Of a stretch of 64,000 bases of DNA, positions 23,496-56,100 are shown one piece after another. The stretch is from assembly GCA_916610825.1 (NCBI GenBank), contig OU744450.1, forward strand, positions 21,997,338-22,061,337, written 5' to 3'. Position numbers and translations under genes: made by a program. The number at the start of each line of letters is the position of its first letter. The first letter of the stretch is position 1. This stretch comes from Haliclystus octoradiatus. Its lineage: Eukaryota > Cnidaria > Staurozoa > Stauromedusae > Haliclystidae. Under the pieces are notes generated by a model, which searched no databases, was not told the origin of the DNA, and was given only the letters and a program-made list of their open reading frames with translations.

Positions 23496-26400
23496 ATGGA
23501 AGGAATTGAAGTTCAAAAATCTAATGGAAATACTAACGGAGATGTTAATGGTGAATCAAAGCTATTCCCTTGTGCAAACACATGTTTTATTCACACTGGC
23601 AATGTTTCACATTGGAGCAGTTTGAAGAGAAAAACAACGCAAAGTCCAGCAAATGAGGTATTTTAACTTGAAAACAACATGAAGTTTAACGGCCAAAAGC
23701 TTAATGTTAAAGTTTTAAATTGGATATAGGGGTTCGTGTAAAATAGCCGGAGGCTCGATATCTTACAAGGTGGAGATACCTCTACACTCTACTCCAAAGA
23801 TGAGCAACGGACTCTATCGGTGCTACACATTGGTTCCCCACTGGCATTAGCCAAACTGGTGTCTCGTATATGTTACTTAAATATCTAAACCGATATTTAA
23901 CTTACCAATCAAAGTTTATCTAGAGTACGATATAGTGTAGTGTAGTGGTTATGCGTAATACTGTTTGGTGAGAGTTCCTTTTCTAATCACATTTACGACT
24001 ACTGTACCCCATAAACTGGTTAGCCCAAATCGAAATTGCACCCCTATTTCATGTACATTTTCTCCGACCTTCGTTAACTTAGGGTAATTCTGAATGTTGT
24101 CCAAGATAAAGTGCATGTTACGTATTAAATAAGAGGATCCAATATTAGATATACCTGGTTTATATGAAGTTATTCAGAATATGCCAATAGAAGCTGCCAG
24201 GGCACTCCATAACAGCAATCTGCAATGCAGGCCTAAAACGGAATTGAGGATATAGTCTTGTATGACCATGGTCCGGCAAAAGGTTCAGCCTTCTGGAATC
24301 CTAGAGGTATTTCAACATTTTCTTCTGACTTTTTTTGTTGTTTTTTGACCGATAAATCATTCAAAATATCTGAACATTTTTCTGAATTAGCTCTAATCTT
24401 CCAGGATCTAAGATTCCAGGATTGCTTCTTTTGTCGGACTTTGCTTGTGACATAAAATATTTGTTGTGATTCAAGCAATGTGATTATGTAATGCATTTAT
24501 ATGTTTTAGCTTCATGACAGTCTAATCAAAACATTGAATTCATGGTTCATTGAGAACGATGGTCAAAGTGAACTCAAGGTAAGGGGACAACAGTACTACC
24601 TGTATTAAAGACCACCTCCATACTGTGGTCATGAATTATATTAACAGCATTGTGTATATGTGTGTGTATTACAATCATTCATCAGTTTGTTTTTGTGAAT
24701 ACAAAGCCTAGTGATAAAGTAGTCAGGACTATGTAGCATATTTATATGGTTTGATATTTAGAATTTAGAATAAAGACGCTTTTTTACATCAGTAAGTACA
24801 ATGTTCAGTCAAATAAAACTAGATATGCACCTATTAGAAGTCAATTGAATTCCTGAATATTGCATATATTACGGGCATGCTCAGGATGCGATGAAATATT
24901 TTTTCTTCAGAGATTCTAATTTTTGCTTCCAAAATGCTTTGATGTAAACATTTTCACAGCCTTTTATTTTAGGGGTTATCGTAATGGAAATATGACAACA
25001 ACTGCAACTTTTGACTTTTCCACCAAAGAAAAGAAAGCAAATTGATGTTCTTCATATAACTATAATACAACCATTCCTCCAATTCCTTCTGAATTTGTTC
25101 TAGCCTCTGTCCAGGAATCCCCCATTTTATCAAACCCTGGCATGAGCTACAGCTACCATTCCGAATATTTCAATTTCAATTGGGCTTCTTAAACTGGTAC
25201 TTGCTGAACAGTGTCCACGTATCAGTTTTGTATTCATTGCTATCAAGGTCCTTCAACGGTGTGATGTTCTCAATTTTATTTTGAAAAATCTTTTACCAGC
25301 AAGTTTTTCACAAATTTCATCTATGATTTCAGCTAGTGAATTAAAATCTCTAATATAACCTTTGAGGTCCGACAAAAGGATCAGCCTTTTTGAATCCTAG
25401 AGGCAATGCAACATTTTCTTCTGAATTATTTTGCTGAGGTTAAATCATAAATATACCAGCCTTTTTCTCTAGCCTTCTTGAATCTAGGATTGTAGGAATT
25501 CTACTTTTGTCGGACCCTAATAACAGTATAACAGTAGAAGGGGATATACCAGTAAACTCTTTAATCCACTGTTTAATTTAGTTTAGTTTTTGCTGCTTTT
25601 CTATTTTTCTTCTTGATAATTTTGTAATGTAGGTAATGTTCAATGCTGAAATCAATAAATTCAATAACTATCTCATTCCAGTTTCTATTATAACCACTTT
25701 TTAAAAGTATCTAGTTACAGTTACCGTTACTTGGGCGAGAAAGTAACTAGTTACTATCAGACGTTACTTTTCAGAAAAAGTAACGATTACAAGTTACAAG
25801 TTACTTTTAATTCGAAAGTAACTAGTTACAGTTACTTTTCCCGTTACTTTTTCTAAATAAGTCCAAAAATATCCAACAGAAGCAATGACACATATATGAA
25901 GTATTCAAATAATATTTCTGTATTTTAATTTGTTAATTAATCAAATGTTCTTGTTGACAATATAAATACAAAAACAGACACCCGACGACTATTTCACAGC
26001 GACGTCTTTTGCATGTTTGAATGGTCTAGGCGATCCCCCTAATTTCCATAACAAAGAAAATCTCAAGTTACACGCCATTAGTTCTATTTCAGGCTTGGTT
26101 GCTATGACAATTAATTGATCGAACAGACATATCAGACATGAAACGCTCGTTGAATCAATAGAATATCATAAACTCGGAAAAACAGATTCTATAACAGAAT
26201 GTTACTTCCCAGAATGTAATTTTCTTGACTTCCAAATCTGTAACAGGATTTCCTTCAGTTGTTGGGTACTTTTTGTCTGTGTTTTTATTGTTCTTGGATG
26301 GTAACAATGAGAACAAAAGAGTTTGACTAATTAAAACACAATTGCGATCGAGAAGCTGCTAACTTTCAGCACTATATTGTGAAAAAAGTAACGGAAGAAA

Positions 26401-29400
26401 GCGAAAATGTAGTGAAGAAGTAACGAGTAATCGTTACTTTATTTTTAATCCTAAATGTAACTAGTTACAAGTAGAAGTTACTTTTACAGAAAAGTACCTA
26501 GTTACAAGTAGAAGTTACTAAAAAGTAACGATTACAAGTAACGTCGTTACTTTTGTAATCGTTATTAACATCCCTGATTATAACCTTATGTATATCTCTA
26601 CAGTGTAAACGAGCGATTTGCTGCTTAACACCGACAAGTTTGGAAAAGATTCCAGAAGAGGAAAGAAAGTTAATGAAAGTCACAGGTAGGATTAATATTT
26701 CCTGTAAAGGTGTTAGAATATCAGATCAGGTTGGATTTTGCATCAGATTCAGATTGACTTTTGGCATAGCTTTCGGATCGAATCAGTCTGAAATTTTCTG
26801 TCGGACTAAATCGGATTTTGAGAATATTTTTACATCGATTAAATTGCAGTTCTGATTGTTTTAACAGCATTCATCACTAGATGTAATCAAACGATTTCAG
26901 TTTTAACACCATTATGATGATCAAGAAACTATAGTCGGCAATATTAATAATAACCACAATCGATAACAGTCAAATACCAACATTAAAATCTTTTTCAAAA
27001 GACACAACAAGTGTTGATTTTTTTCATATTTAATATGTACAGTTTCGGATCAGATCAGATTAATTTTCAATCTTGAAATTCGGATTTCAGATAATTCCTA
27101 CCCATGATCAATTTTTGGAAAATTCGATCCAACGCAAACCCCTAGTCTCAAAACACGATGGGTTGTGACTGTCTCATGAACATTATTTCATAAACAGTTC
27201 ATATGAACAGTTCATGAATTCAGCTAATGTTTTACAGGGATATTGTTCAAGGTGTCTAGCCTATAGTTAATTAGTAATCAATCTGTCAAGGGGCTATACT
27301 GTGATCTAGACCTATTCCTATTTCCAATAGCCTGGACATATATCTTCTTTGGAATAGTTTGTTCATAATTTTTTATATTTTATTCCACAGCAAAGATATT
27401 TTTACAAAAAGCAGATCCAAGCTTTGTAAGAGAAGCAATCATGCAAGGTAATTTATATATTCTTAGAAGATAAAATAGATTCATTGTAATTTGTTATTAT
27501 TATAGAGATTTATGTTTATGTTTGTTTATGTTTCAACTGTAAGGGTCCAACAAGAATAGGGATCACAGGATCCTAGATCCTGGAATGCTAGAACAAATTC
27601 AGAAGAAAATTGTTAATTTTCTAATTTATAGCCCAAACATCAACAAGAAGAATGAAAATATTGCTAAAATATTTTCAAAATTCCGGAAAGGCCTTTTGTC
27701 GGACACTGGCCTCAAGATTATTCTAAATTCATCATTTTTTATATTTTTTTCTAGCAATGTGTGAGCTAGGTATCACTTACATAGATACCGTACTTTTGGC
27801 ATTACCAGTTGACGCAGACACCACTGCTAAAGAGTTTATGGAAATCGCCAAACCTTGTTGGGAGGTATGAACGGTTGTTGATTATTTTGTTGAATATATT
27901 TCAATACAGATTACTGTTTGCTAACAACAGATTGGGTATTAATAATCTGAATATTTTCAAAACTTTTCAATCTAAATCCGATCCGAATGTGTTGAATCCA
28001 AACAAAATGCAAATATATTCTGCATTGAGAATGGGATCCCGATCCGATCCGGCAAAATCTGGATTCGAATAATGTGTAATCCTCTACTCTGTTATGATAA
28101 TAGTGATATCAACAAATAATAATAAAGAGTTAGAAAATGTTCATAACAAATAGTCAAATAACTCCCCTGAGGAAAATAATTCATGAAATCATGAACATGA
28201 AATTGCCCATAAGTTCACAAACTGTTCATGAACTTTCAGGCAATTTCACATTCATGAACCAGTTCATGAACCAGTTCATGAACTCTTTGTGATTGTTCAT
28301 GAACTGTCCATGAACTCATGGATTTTATTTTTCATGGGGGTCCACGTGTATTAATATCAATGAAATTAAAAATCCAATCCGATCCAGCCCAAAAATAATA
28401 ACAGATTTGAATCCAACCAAAATCAGATTAGTCATTGACCAATTGAGTAATTCGATTAGTCTAACAGCGGTCAATTCTAAACAATATTCAGCTTTACGGT
28501 AAACAGTTTTCTTACTGTTATGGAGTAAAGACGGAATGGATGCATTAAAATACATTAAAATTCATGTTGTGATTATTTGTTCCAAAATTGACCTGTTAAT
28601 CATTGACTAAAACAGTTATTGACCTCAAATTCAATGAATATCCGCATATTGACCTCAGTCATTATTAACCAATATTCACCTCGCCTTCGATCAATAACTG
28701 TTAATTCTATTTGTTTTATAGGCCTTATTGCATTGAGTTTTATAAACTACTGTGACATTTATCAATCCTCGTTTTTGATTTCAGGAAATGGAAAAACTAA
28801 TTGACACTGGTGTGTCACATAACTTAGCTAGTTGTGACTTGGATAAATCAAAACTCGAACAATTGATCGGATGGGCAAGGGTAAGTTCATTTTTACCAAA
28901 TCGACAAGCCTTACATAATAATTATACGCAGGAAATTTTTCTCCTACATGGAGTCCGTAACTTGAATGACATTCAACTTCTGGAGCTTGTGCAACACTGT
29001 ATTATTTTCTAAAATTCTATGCAACGATACAAGACAAACAATGACAATAACAATATGGCAACTCCCTGAGTCTTATATTTCGCTCTGATCTCCCCTTAAA
29101 ATTATTATTATTAATCATAAATGCTAATTGCTTGTTTTAGATCAGACCGGAGGTCAATCAAGTTAACCTTACATCATGCTGCCATATGCCAGAGGTACGT
29201 ATTATAGTCAGGCACAATAGTCCTCCTTAACAGTCTGTATACTATTTTGATACATTACCTTAATTTATAATTTAAAAAATTCATCACCTGTTATCGTCAT
29301 CATCATCATTGTTTATTTAGAACCCGATAAACTTTAAACATTTTTAACGGGAATTTATCAATGGCAATCATCTTGGATAACCCATACTTATATCGCAGGT

Positions 29401-30990
29401 GCATTTGATTGGCTGAATTCCAATAATGTACTGAAATTAAATTCACGTTAAGCACATTTTTAAGACATTTTCATTATTTCAAACTATATGTTTTTTATAT
29501 TATTGATTCCACTTTGTTAATACAGTTGCAATACTTTTTCAGTCCAGTTTTACATTTTCCAAAATTTGATATTTATGACAGTACGATTCCAGTACATTTT
29601 TAACAATACTCTTCTTATGAGTACTTTCTCAGTATATTTTCAGCACTATTTCAATACTTTTTAGAATTCGTTATGAATGATAGACAGAATGACTTTATAT
29701 AGAGGCGATTGTTATATAAAATTTGAATATATGTACATGTGACATCACTATTTGTATCATGAGGCGTGCAATCGCATTGCGCACACACTTAAGCACTATA
29801 TTGATTGATCGCACAAGGCGATTGATCAAACGTCAAAATGTTTAAATTAAACACAAATACCTGTGTCAATTCTATAATACAAACTGTATTATTATGTCAG
29901 GTCTGACTGTTTGAAAATCGTTTTTTGTTGTTGTAGGATTTGGTGAAATATGCTGAAGAAGCAGACGTCATGCTACACACGCATGGCGATCCACAAAGTA
30001 GGTTGTAATGTTATATCTGATCGACTTATTATAGAATTTGTTTGTTGTAACCATATTCAAAATGACTTGACAAAAGGCAATGCCATGAGGTAATTAGCAT
30101 TAACTCAGGTGATAACATCTGATAACATCATCACTGAATAATTCAATAATGCACCTGTCAGGAAATCTAGAATTTTTGCCTTAAGCTGACTGGTTAGCTG
30201 TTTTTCCTCAACATTAATGGTTCGAGTCTTTTTTTGTAGCTTTGCTAACCGAAGAAGCTCTACAAGATGTCTTTAAATCCGTCAGTCCAGCTGATAGTCA
30301 TGATTGGTATGCAAAATGGGTTGTACGATATTCTGTTGTTGTTAAATGCCGAGGAATTATCAAGAACAAAGGGTATGCATTTTTGTTGATTTAACTACTA
30401 AATTTTGCATCATTCAACGTCACCTCTGCGAAAACGGTTCAGGAGTTCATGAACAGTTCATGAACAGTCCATGAACAGTCCATGAACATTAATTGGCCCC
30501 AAATTTTCATGAACTGTTCATGAACGTTAAATGGCTCAAATTTTCCTGAACTGTTCATGAACTGTCTGTGAGGGTCCATGGACTGTTCATGAACAGTTCA
30601 TGAACACAGTTCAGGAAAATTTAAGCCATTTAACGTTCATGAACTGTTCATGAACTCCTGAACTGTTATTTGCAGGGGCACTAGCCGTCATAGTGCATCA
30701 TTTATATTTTTGTTTTATTTTATTTTGTAGCTCTAATGTGTTCTTAGTTATGATTGGCTAGTTATTATGAATAGTTATTATGAAATTCCCAAACTTAGCT
30801 GCAGATTATAGATATTAGAGATTTTTATGGAATTTCTATAATGCTAATCTTATTCCAGCAAATATCTAGTGGATGCTATATTACTTTATGGAAATCTATT
30901 AGGCCCTTATTTTTAAACATTTTTTTTTCTTGTTGCAGTTACATTGCGTCATGTGAAAGAGAGCAAAGTCCAAGTCCACATGATAGTTAA
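23496..30990 (+). CDS. GCLM: Glutamate-cysteine ligase modifier subunit
   Basis: Ten exons: 23496-23657, 24510-24578, 26604-26685, 27391-27447, 27755-27864, 28785-28880, 29141-29194, 29937-29997, 30240-30372, 30939-30990. They total 876 bases, 291 residues (human protein 274). The modifier subunit binds the catalytic subunit GCLC in the cytosol, raises its affinity for glutamate and eases feedback by glutathione; this is the rate-limiting step of glutathione synthesis. Diagnostic runs are LHTGN-like FIHTGNVSHW, ELHDSLIKTLNSW, EERKLMKVTAKIF, SCDLDKSKLEQLIGWA, QVNLTSCCHMPEDL and RYSVVVKCRGIIKNKGYI. The family has an aldo-keto-reductase fold without catalysis. The N-terminus is about 20 residues longer than in human and asparagine-rich. 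The start has a good context, AAAATGG. Introns carry many MITEs, but all splice sites look intact. Confidence 0.95.
24267..24443. mobile_element. hAT-type MITE
   Basis: Left end CATGGTCCGGCAAAAGG; right end CTTTTGTCGGACTTTG. The interior shares TTCAGCCTTCTGGAATCCTA and AACATTTTCTTCTGA with the other copies. It is non-coding and lies in GCLM intron 1. Ends are slightly decayed. Confidence 0.7.
25365..25520. mobile_element. hAT-type MITE
   Basis: The ends are GGTCCGACAAAAGGATCAGCC and ACTTTTGTCGGACCCTA. It has the same interior as the 24267 and 45454 copies. It lies in GCLM intron 2. Confidence 0.72.
25690..26570. mobile_element. Non-autonomous DNA element rich in TAACTAGTTAC
   Basis: Both ends are packed with AAGTAACTAGTTAC and GTTACTTTT motifs in opposing orientations, around about 500 bases of ordinary AT-rich text. 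There is no coding capacity. Superfamily not assigned. A related decayed copy lies near 56640-56860. Located in GCLM intron 2, it ends about 30 bases before exon 3. Confidence 0.6.
27541..27708. mobile_element. hAT-type MITE
   Basis: The ends are AAGGGTCCAACAAGAATAGG and CCTTTTGTCGGACACTG. The interior matches the family (GGATCCTAGATCCTGGAA, TTCAGAAGAAAATTG). It lies in GCLM intron 4, about 47 bases before exon 5. Confidence 0.7.
30424..30678. repeat. Foldback element of the GTTCATGAAC family, long palindrome
   Basis: Left end CTCTGCGAAAACGGTTCAGG, right end CCTGAACTGTTATTTGCAGGGG. The interior is a run of GTTCATGAACAGTTCATGAAC units followed by the inverse order, with AAATGGC and AATTTTC words. 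It is a near-complete palindrome in GCLM intron 9. Other copies or fragments are near 28160-28330, 32105-32235, 33240-33430, 36707, 42590-42790, 43550-43690, 46690-46815, 47136, 53700-53840, 55780-55870 and 56131. Confidence 0.75.
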
Positions 30991-32929
30991 TGATGTTTAT
31001 CTAATGCATTTTATCAATTACCCCCAAACGCAATATACTCTTGATCGAATTGTTTGAAAACAGTTTTCAAACAGAACACTTATTGTTTGTACAGAGAAAC
31101 ACATTTGTAGATGAGAAATCAACTTTTTGTATTCTTCAATTTATTTAATAATGTATAATTGTATCTCTAATACGTGTTTTTATCAAAAAGTTTGTAAATT
31201 TATTTGAATTCAGATTTCAGTGTCATGATTTTTGTTCTCAATTCCAATAGTTTTAATCCTTGAAATCTTGGTTCCATTTTAAATACAAACGAGATCGGGT
31301 CAGACGAAAATGGATATCTTGCTGCAGTAGGTTTCAGAAGGCTAGAGAAATTCAGAAGGAAATTGACAAAAAATCTTGAAAATGGTTGAAAGATACTGGT
31401 TGATTACTGTTACATGTACTGAGGACATGGTCGGACAGATTTCTGCTTCCGGAAACCTGACTTTCCATTAATAAGGCCTTATTGTAAATTTTTCTCTAAC
31501 AAGTTCCTCATACTTTGTTCGTTTCCTCTAAATTTGAGGAGGAAAATGAAACAAAATGAATTTTCTTTGGAATCTTTGGAATTTTGGCCAGCCTTCTCGA
31601 AACCTAGTTGCCAGGTTGCTGTTGTTTCCGGACCCTGACTGACGGAGTCAGGACTCAAGAGAGGAAAGTAGTACTTACCTGCTGTTTACAAATATAAAGG
31701 TGCAATGTAAACACTCTGCATTTTGAAAGAACTGGAAAAATGATCAAAGAGTACGGATGTTTTCAATACCAATTCAGTACATTTTCAGCCTTTTTCAACA
31801 CTATTTAGAGTTTATGGTGAAATGTCCCAATATCGATAGATACTCATACTGTATCGAACATGCACTCCCCTACCTCTCAACACTACCAGTGTGTTCATAT
31901 GCTTCATGATCTTGAATGAATTCCAACAAAATAGTATAATTTCCTACTGCTATTTATAACTAACATTTTCTGTTATAGTAAGTTTGAAATATTCTCTGGG
32001 CTGATTTCACAGCGCTTACAAGCTAATCATACTTAATTGACAAACCAAACATGTCAAGATCAAGAATATAGCACCGTCAAACTTGCTACAACATTCATCT
32101 CTACACAGGGATCACCTGTCAGTACTGATAACTCATTCATAAAAAATTCTATGAAAACAGGTCATTTAGCGTTAATGAACTGTGTCGATGAACAGTTCAT
32201 GAACTCAACGGTTTTGACAGGGGTTGTATATACTCTTCCCTAGAACCCCATAGTACAAAGAGTGTGAGTTAGACTAATTTGTAAAGAAATACTTATTAAG
32301 ATAAAGGATTTTCATGGATAAACTGTAGGAGTTTAAGAAAGAAATTAAACACAATGTTTGCGTAAATGGTTTGTTATTGATTGATCTTCAAGAATTATAA
32401 TTTTACAATCTTTAAATAATCTGGACCACATATTTTTCAGGTCCATAACTGTCATTTTTGATTATTATTTTACACCTTAAAATAACTACCAAGTTTTGGC
32501 TATTATTAACTGTGCACTTGAATAATCTACAATCAAGTTTTAAACAATTTTTGTCAATCTTATGATCAATTTGATTCTACAATATATAATTTATACTATC
32601 TACAAATCTGGACTAGATTAATGTGGTAGATAAAGTAAATAACGTAGAGTGCAAAAAAGATGTATGATTTTCGTAAAATGATTAAAGAAATTACAATATA
32701 TTGAGATCTAGGGGGAATTTTAGTAGATATTTGCTGACAATTTGTGAGTTTATCTGACAAAATGTTTTTGTGTTTTCAAAAGCATCTTGTTAATTATATC
32801 AGCTTTTATTTGTAATTCTCTCTCTATATTATTTAAAGGCTAATGTAGTAGACCTTAATTGTATTGAATTGTATGTATAATTACATAATTTTTGGGTATA
32901 TATATATATATATCTATGATTAATATAAT
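30991..32929. other. Spacer between GCLM and RABL6 3' ends
   Basis: It holds both 3' untranslated regions, a larger decayed hAT-type element at about 31290-31640 (ends GGGTCAGACGAAAATGG and GTTTCCGGACCCTGA) and a fragment of the GTTCATGAAC family at 32105-32235. No gene is seen. Confidence 0.5.
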
Positions 32930-51999
<19,070 letters not shown>

Positions 52000-53172
52000 T
52001 GTGACAGTAAATTATCCCAAGTTAAGATACGCGTGAACAGCAACAAAGGCTAAATATTCTCATAACTTGAGTAGCCTAAATAATTTGTAATTGCATCTGC
52101 CTTCTCTACTCTAGGGATTTCAGTAATTAAAATGATGGCAAATAAAAACAATATGATGTAAATGATAGCATATGATTAGAACAACTTATAACAGTATTAT
52201 TTTGCCTTTAAATGCTAGTAATACCGAGTAATATTAGCAAAATAAAACATCCTCTTTTTGAACTTTGATTACTTTCCCAAACAGTTTTATCCGCCATTTT
52301 AGGTCATTCTTTTCTGGCTTCAGCCTCTTTCGCAATCTCACTATCACAATATTCATTTCCTGTGCTGGTTGGCTGAATCCGATATAGCAAAAATTTGACT
52401 TGATAAATCGGATATAATATTTTATCGCTGAAGTTTTCATATTCAATGCACATTTTACTGTGAAAAATAGAATTTTCTTTTCAAAACGAGCAGAGATTAA
52501 TAAGTAGCCATCCACAACGTACATACTACATACTCAGTTGAAGGGCAATGCGTCATTTCAAAAGTATAAAGTTGGGTACAAGAGGTAGACTGTTCTGAGT
52601 AAAAAATATTTGAGACTCTCGAAGCATTAACCGTAACAAGAGAGATGAAATATAGATTTGTTGGCAATTTTAGTTAAAATTTCGAAAGAAAGTTGATGTT
52701 TGTAGATCCAAGAACCAGAACAGACCAGAGCCATCCAGAAAAATCAATTGTTCGATGCATGAACTCACAAAGGGGGTCATTCCAAGGTATAGGGGGCAAG
52801 ACATTTAGCATTAACTGCAATTGTATCATGTTTTATGGATTTATCCCTTTGAACGAATAGAATAGCTATAATTGATTACAACGGATTATTTTCCGTAACA
52901 CAATTTCTTCTAGATCATCCCACCTACCCTAAAAAATGACTTAGATAAATGAAATAAAGTCCCTAAATAGGTCAAAAGCAGATCCATATAATTACATCGT
53001 ACATTAATTTTGCAGCAAATTGTATTGCCCTAATTTATAATTTATTGACAAGCCCATAAAAATTTCCAAGTAAAAAAATCTAGCATACCACGTCTACATG
53101 GATGGCATATATTACATAATTATCTCATAATTAAATTTAATTCATTTATATAAAATTTATTGTTTGAAATAT
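52000..53172. other. Spacer between RABL6 and MFS genes
   Basis: It contains the RABL6 promoter and 5' untranslated region on the right side of 51999 and the 3' region of the transporter gene near 53172. An open frame of 96 codons at 52234-52524 (-) has no recognisable content. No repeat family stands out. Confidence 0.45.
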
Positions 53173-56100
53173 TTAAACTTCTGGATCATCGACATCTCCC
53201 ATAATAGGTTTCCTATCATCGCCAGGTGCTTCTAATGCATTGAACTTTTCTTCAAGTCTTGCCTTTCTTTTCATATCCCATTTCAAAACAAAAAGTGATA
53301 AGAAAAATATAACCGAGCTAAGGACGTATAATCCTGGATAAAGAATATATAATGCAGTACGTAAATTAGTTGCTTTCTTCAATGGTGGCACTAATAATGG
53401 TACGTTTCCACCAATGATACTGATAACAAACAAATACCAGGCTAACGATGCAGTTCGTACAGAAGAAGGAACAAGTTCAATAACCACAGCAATAATAACA
53501 CCAATCCACATTTCACCAATGATATTTGCTGGTAGAAGACTAATGAAAGCCCATGGAGGTTCTAAGAATAAAGCGCCAGCAGCAAACGGAGCAGCAACAA
53601 GCTGGAAATAAATAAATTCAATAATTTAAATTGTAATCCCGTTACACTGAGCAGCAACAAATACCGTAAGGTTTTGATGGAGCTTAAAAATTGTTTAGGC
53701 AGTACATCCTAGTGTGAAAAAAGTTCATGGAGAAAGGCAATTGAGTGTTCAGTTCATGGACAGTTTATAAATATGCTCATGAAAAATAGATAAGTTAACG
53801 TTCATGAACTGTTCACGAGTTCATGAATTCAATGAATTTGTTACAAATACTTTCTCACCATGTGATTCTATTTTATCAGCTACTTAATCAATTCTTGACA
53901 CATTTTGTCTACTAGAGTATGTCATTAGGGATGGGAATTGACAGTCAAAACGGTAATCGAATATTCGACAATGCACTATTCGATTCGAATCGAATATTAA
54001 TCGAAATCTTTTGTTCTATTGTTACCATGCAAGTAGACAATGAAACTTTCTCCACGACTGTAAGAAATGTGTTGAAAACTTTGAAAGATTTTCAATTTAA
54101 CATAGATACAACAGTTTGTTCGCTCAGTTCGCTTCGACATTAGTTTACAGAATCCATGTTATTCAAAGCGCTTCATGTTTCACCACGTCTCTTCAATAAA
54201 TTAATTGTCATGGCAACAGAGTGTGAAATAGAAATTATGGCGCGTAATTTGAGATTTTCTTTGTTATGGTAATTAAGGGGAGTTCTGTAGACCATTCAAA
54301 CACGCAAAAAACGTAGCTTTGAATGATCTGTCGCGTGTTTGTTTCGTATTTTATATTGGCGAAAAGATCATTTGATTTTGGAGAAAAATTTATCCAAGAA
54401 AGGTTGCTTATATTTGGAAACAAGCATATTTAAAATTACTATAAATGATCGAATATTCATTTTACTATTCGAATAATCGATATTTCATTGATATTCGATA
54501 ATTAATCGATATTCAATTCGCATCCCTACATGTCATACACATCAACATACCGGTATTGGAACATTCATTAATTTTTGTAATATGTATTTTAAATTGGCCC
54601 ATCAACGAGGGTGACTCATTGCTACAGTGAAATCTGTCTATAACAGCCAGCCATGAAAGGTTGATAAATTGGCAATGACCACAATATGCAAGTGGCCGTT
54701 ATACACAGGGTTATTTCAATAGAATTAGTACCTTGGACATTGAAAGATTGACCACTATATACAGGTGGCCACTGTACAAGGGTGGCCATTATAACAGGTT
54801 TGACTGTAGTATCCTATAAACACATATAGAAAAAGTCACAACCAACATACCTGACTGACAATTAAGACCCATATTCTAGCATGTTGACCGCGTTTTTTCA
54901 CAATCTTATCAGAGATTAATCCACCAAGAACAACACCTAATGAGCCACCAACAAGAGGAATCCAGCTCATATATTCACCAACATTAACATCTGGATAGTA
55001 GCTATTAAAATATGGTTGTGTGTTATAGGCCCATACATAACCACCAGCATTTCGTATCGCACCACCAAGAAATAGAATAATTGAAGATGGGCTGAAGAAT
55101 GCTATCGCAAGCAATTTTATTGTTTCAGTTAAACCACGTTGGACTGATTTATCCTCCTGATCAAAATAAAATAGAAAATTAAATTAAACTAGAATCAGCC
55201 CAACAAATAAATAGGATGCAGCAGTCCTCTTTCCATATAAAAGACGTTCACAGGTAAAGTTGAAAAAATATTAACCTTTTGGCTTTCATATAGGCATGAG
55301 ACGGACAATAACTTGACTAAATTCTTTCATTTACAGGGCTTGGTAAAGCAAATTTTTGAGGAACAGGACTAGAATATACTCAGAGGGACAATTATGTAGC
55401 CTACATTGTTCTGTACTATAGGTACACTTTATTGCAAGTAAAAAGTTTGAAAATAGAATAAAATTAATAAATCATTAATCAATTATATTATCTCACCTTT
55501 CCGTCAGTTTTCTTTGTTGGTTCTTTCACGGAAAACAAAACAACTGCGGATAGTATCATTCCTGGTACACCAGCAATGAAATAAACCCAACGCCATCCTT
55601 GATTATTAATGTTAGCATCAACAACAAAATTACCAAGAGCATATGACATACTGTAGCCAATATAGATTCCCCAGTTATACACACCAAGTGCAGAAGCTTT
55701 CAAGTCCTGTTGAATAGTCACAGTAATCTAATGTCTAGCATAATTCATGCACTAGCAAAACGTTTACTGCCAGTATATTAAACAGTTCATGAAAGCCGAA
55801 TGACCTGTTTACTCTAAACAGTTTATGAAAATCGTTTCATATAACATTCATGAACTGTTTTTAAGGGGTGTGTTAAATTAACCGATTGTAAATCTATTCT
55901 TATACAAAATACCTGTTTGTCAAACAACAAACATTTTGATCATTGATGGCATTTGTCAAAAATAGAGAAGAAATTTACATTATTGTTCAAATAGTTCGAA
56001 TAAAAACGATTGCTTTAATTTCCACTAACTATCTTGGAATATTATGTTGGTCAAAAACTCTGATTTTCACTGACTCTAATGAAATGGTTCAACTGGTTCA

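Noticed and set aside
26640-26855. 71-codon open frame
   Set aside because: It begins inside GCLM exon 3 and runs on into the intron. Only 26604-26685 is exon.
54625-54805. Possible riboswitch or structured RNA (strong inverted repeats)
   Set aside because: Same structure recurs many times with TA flanks, so it is a MITE.
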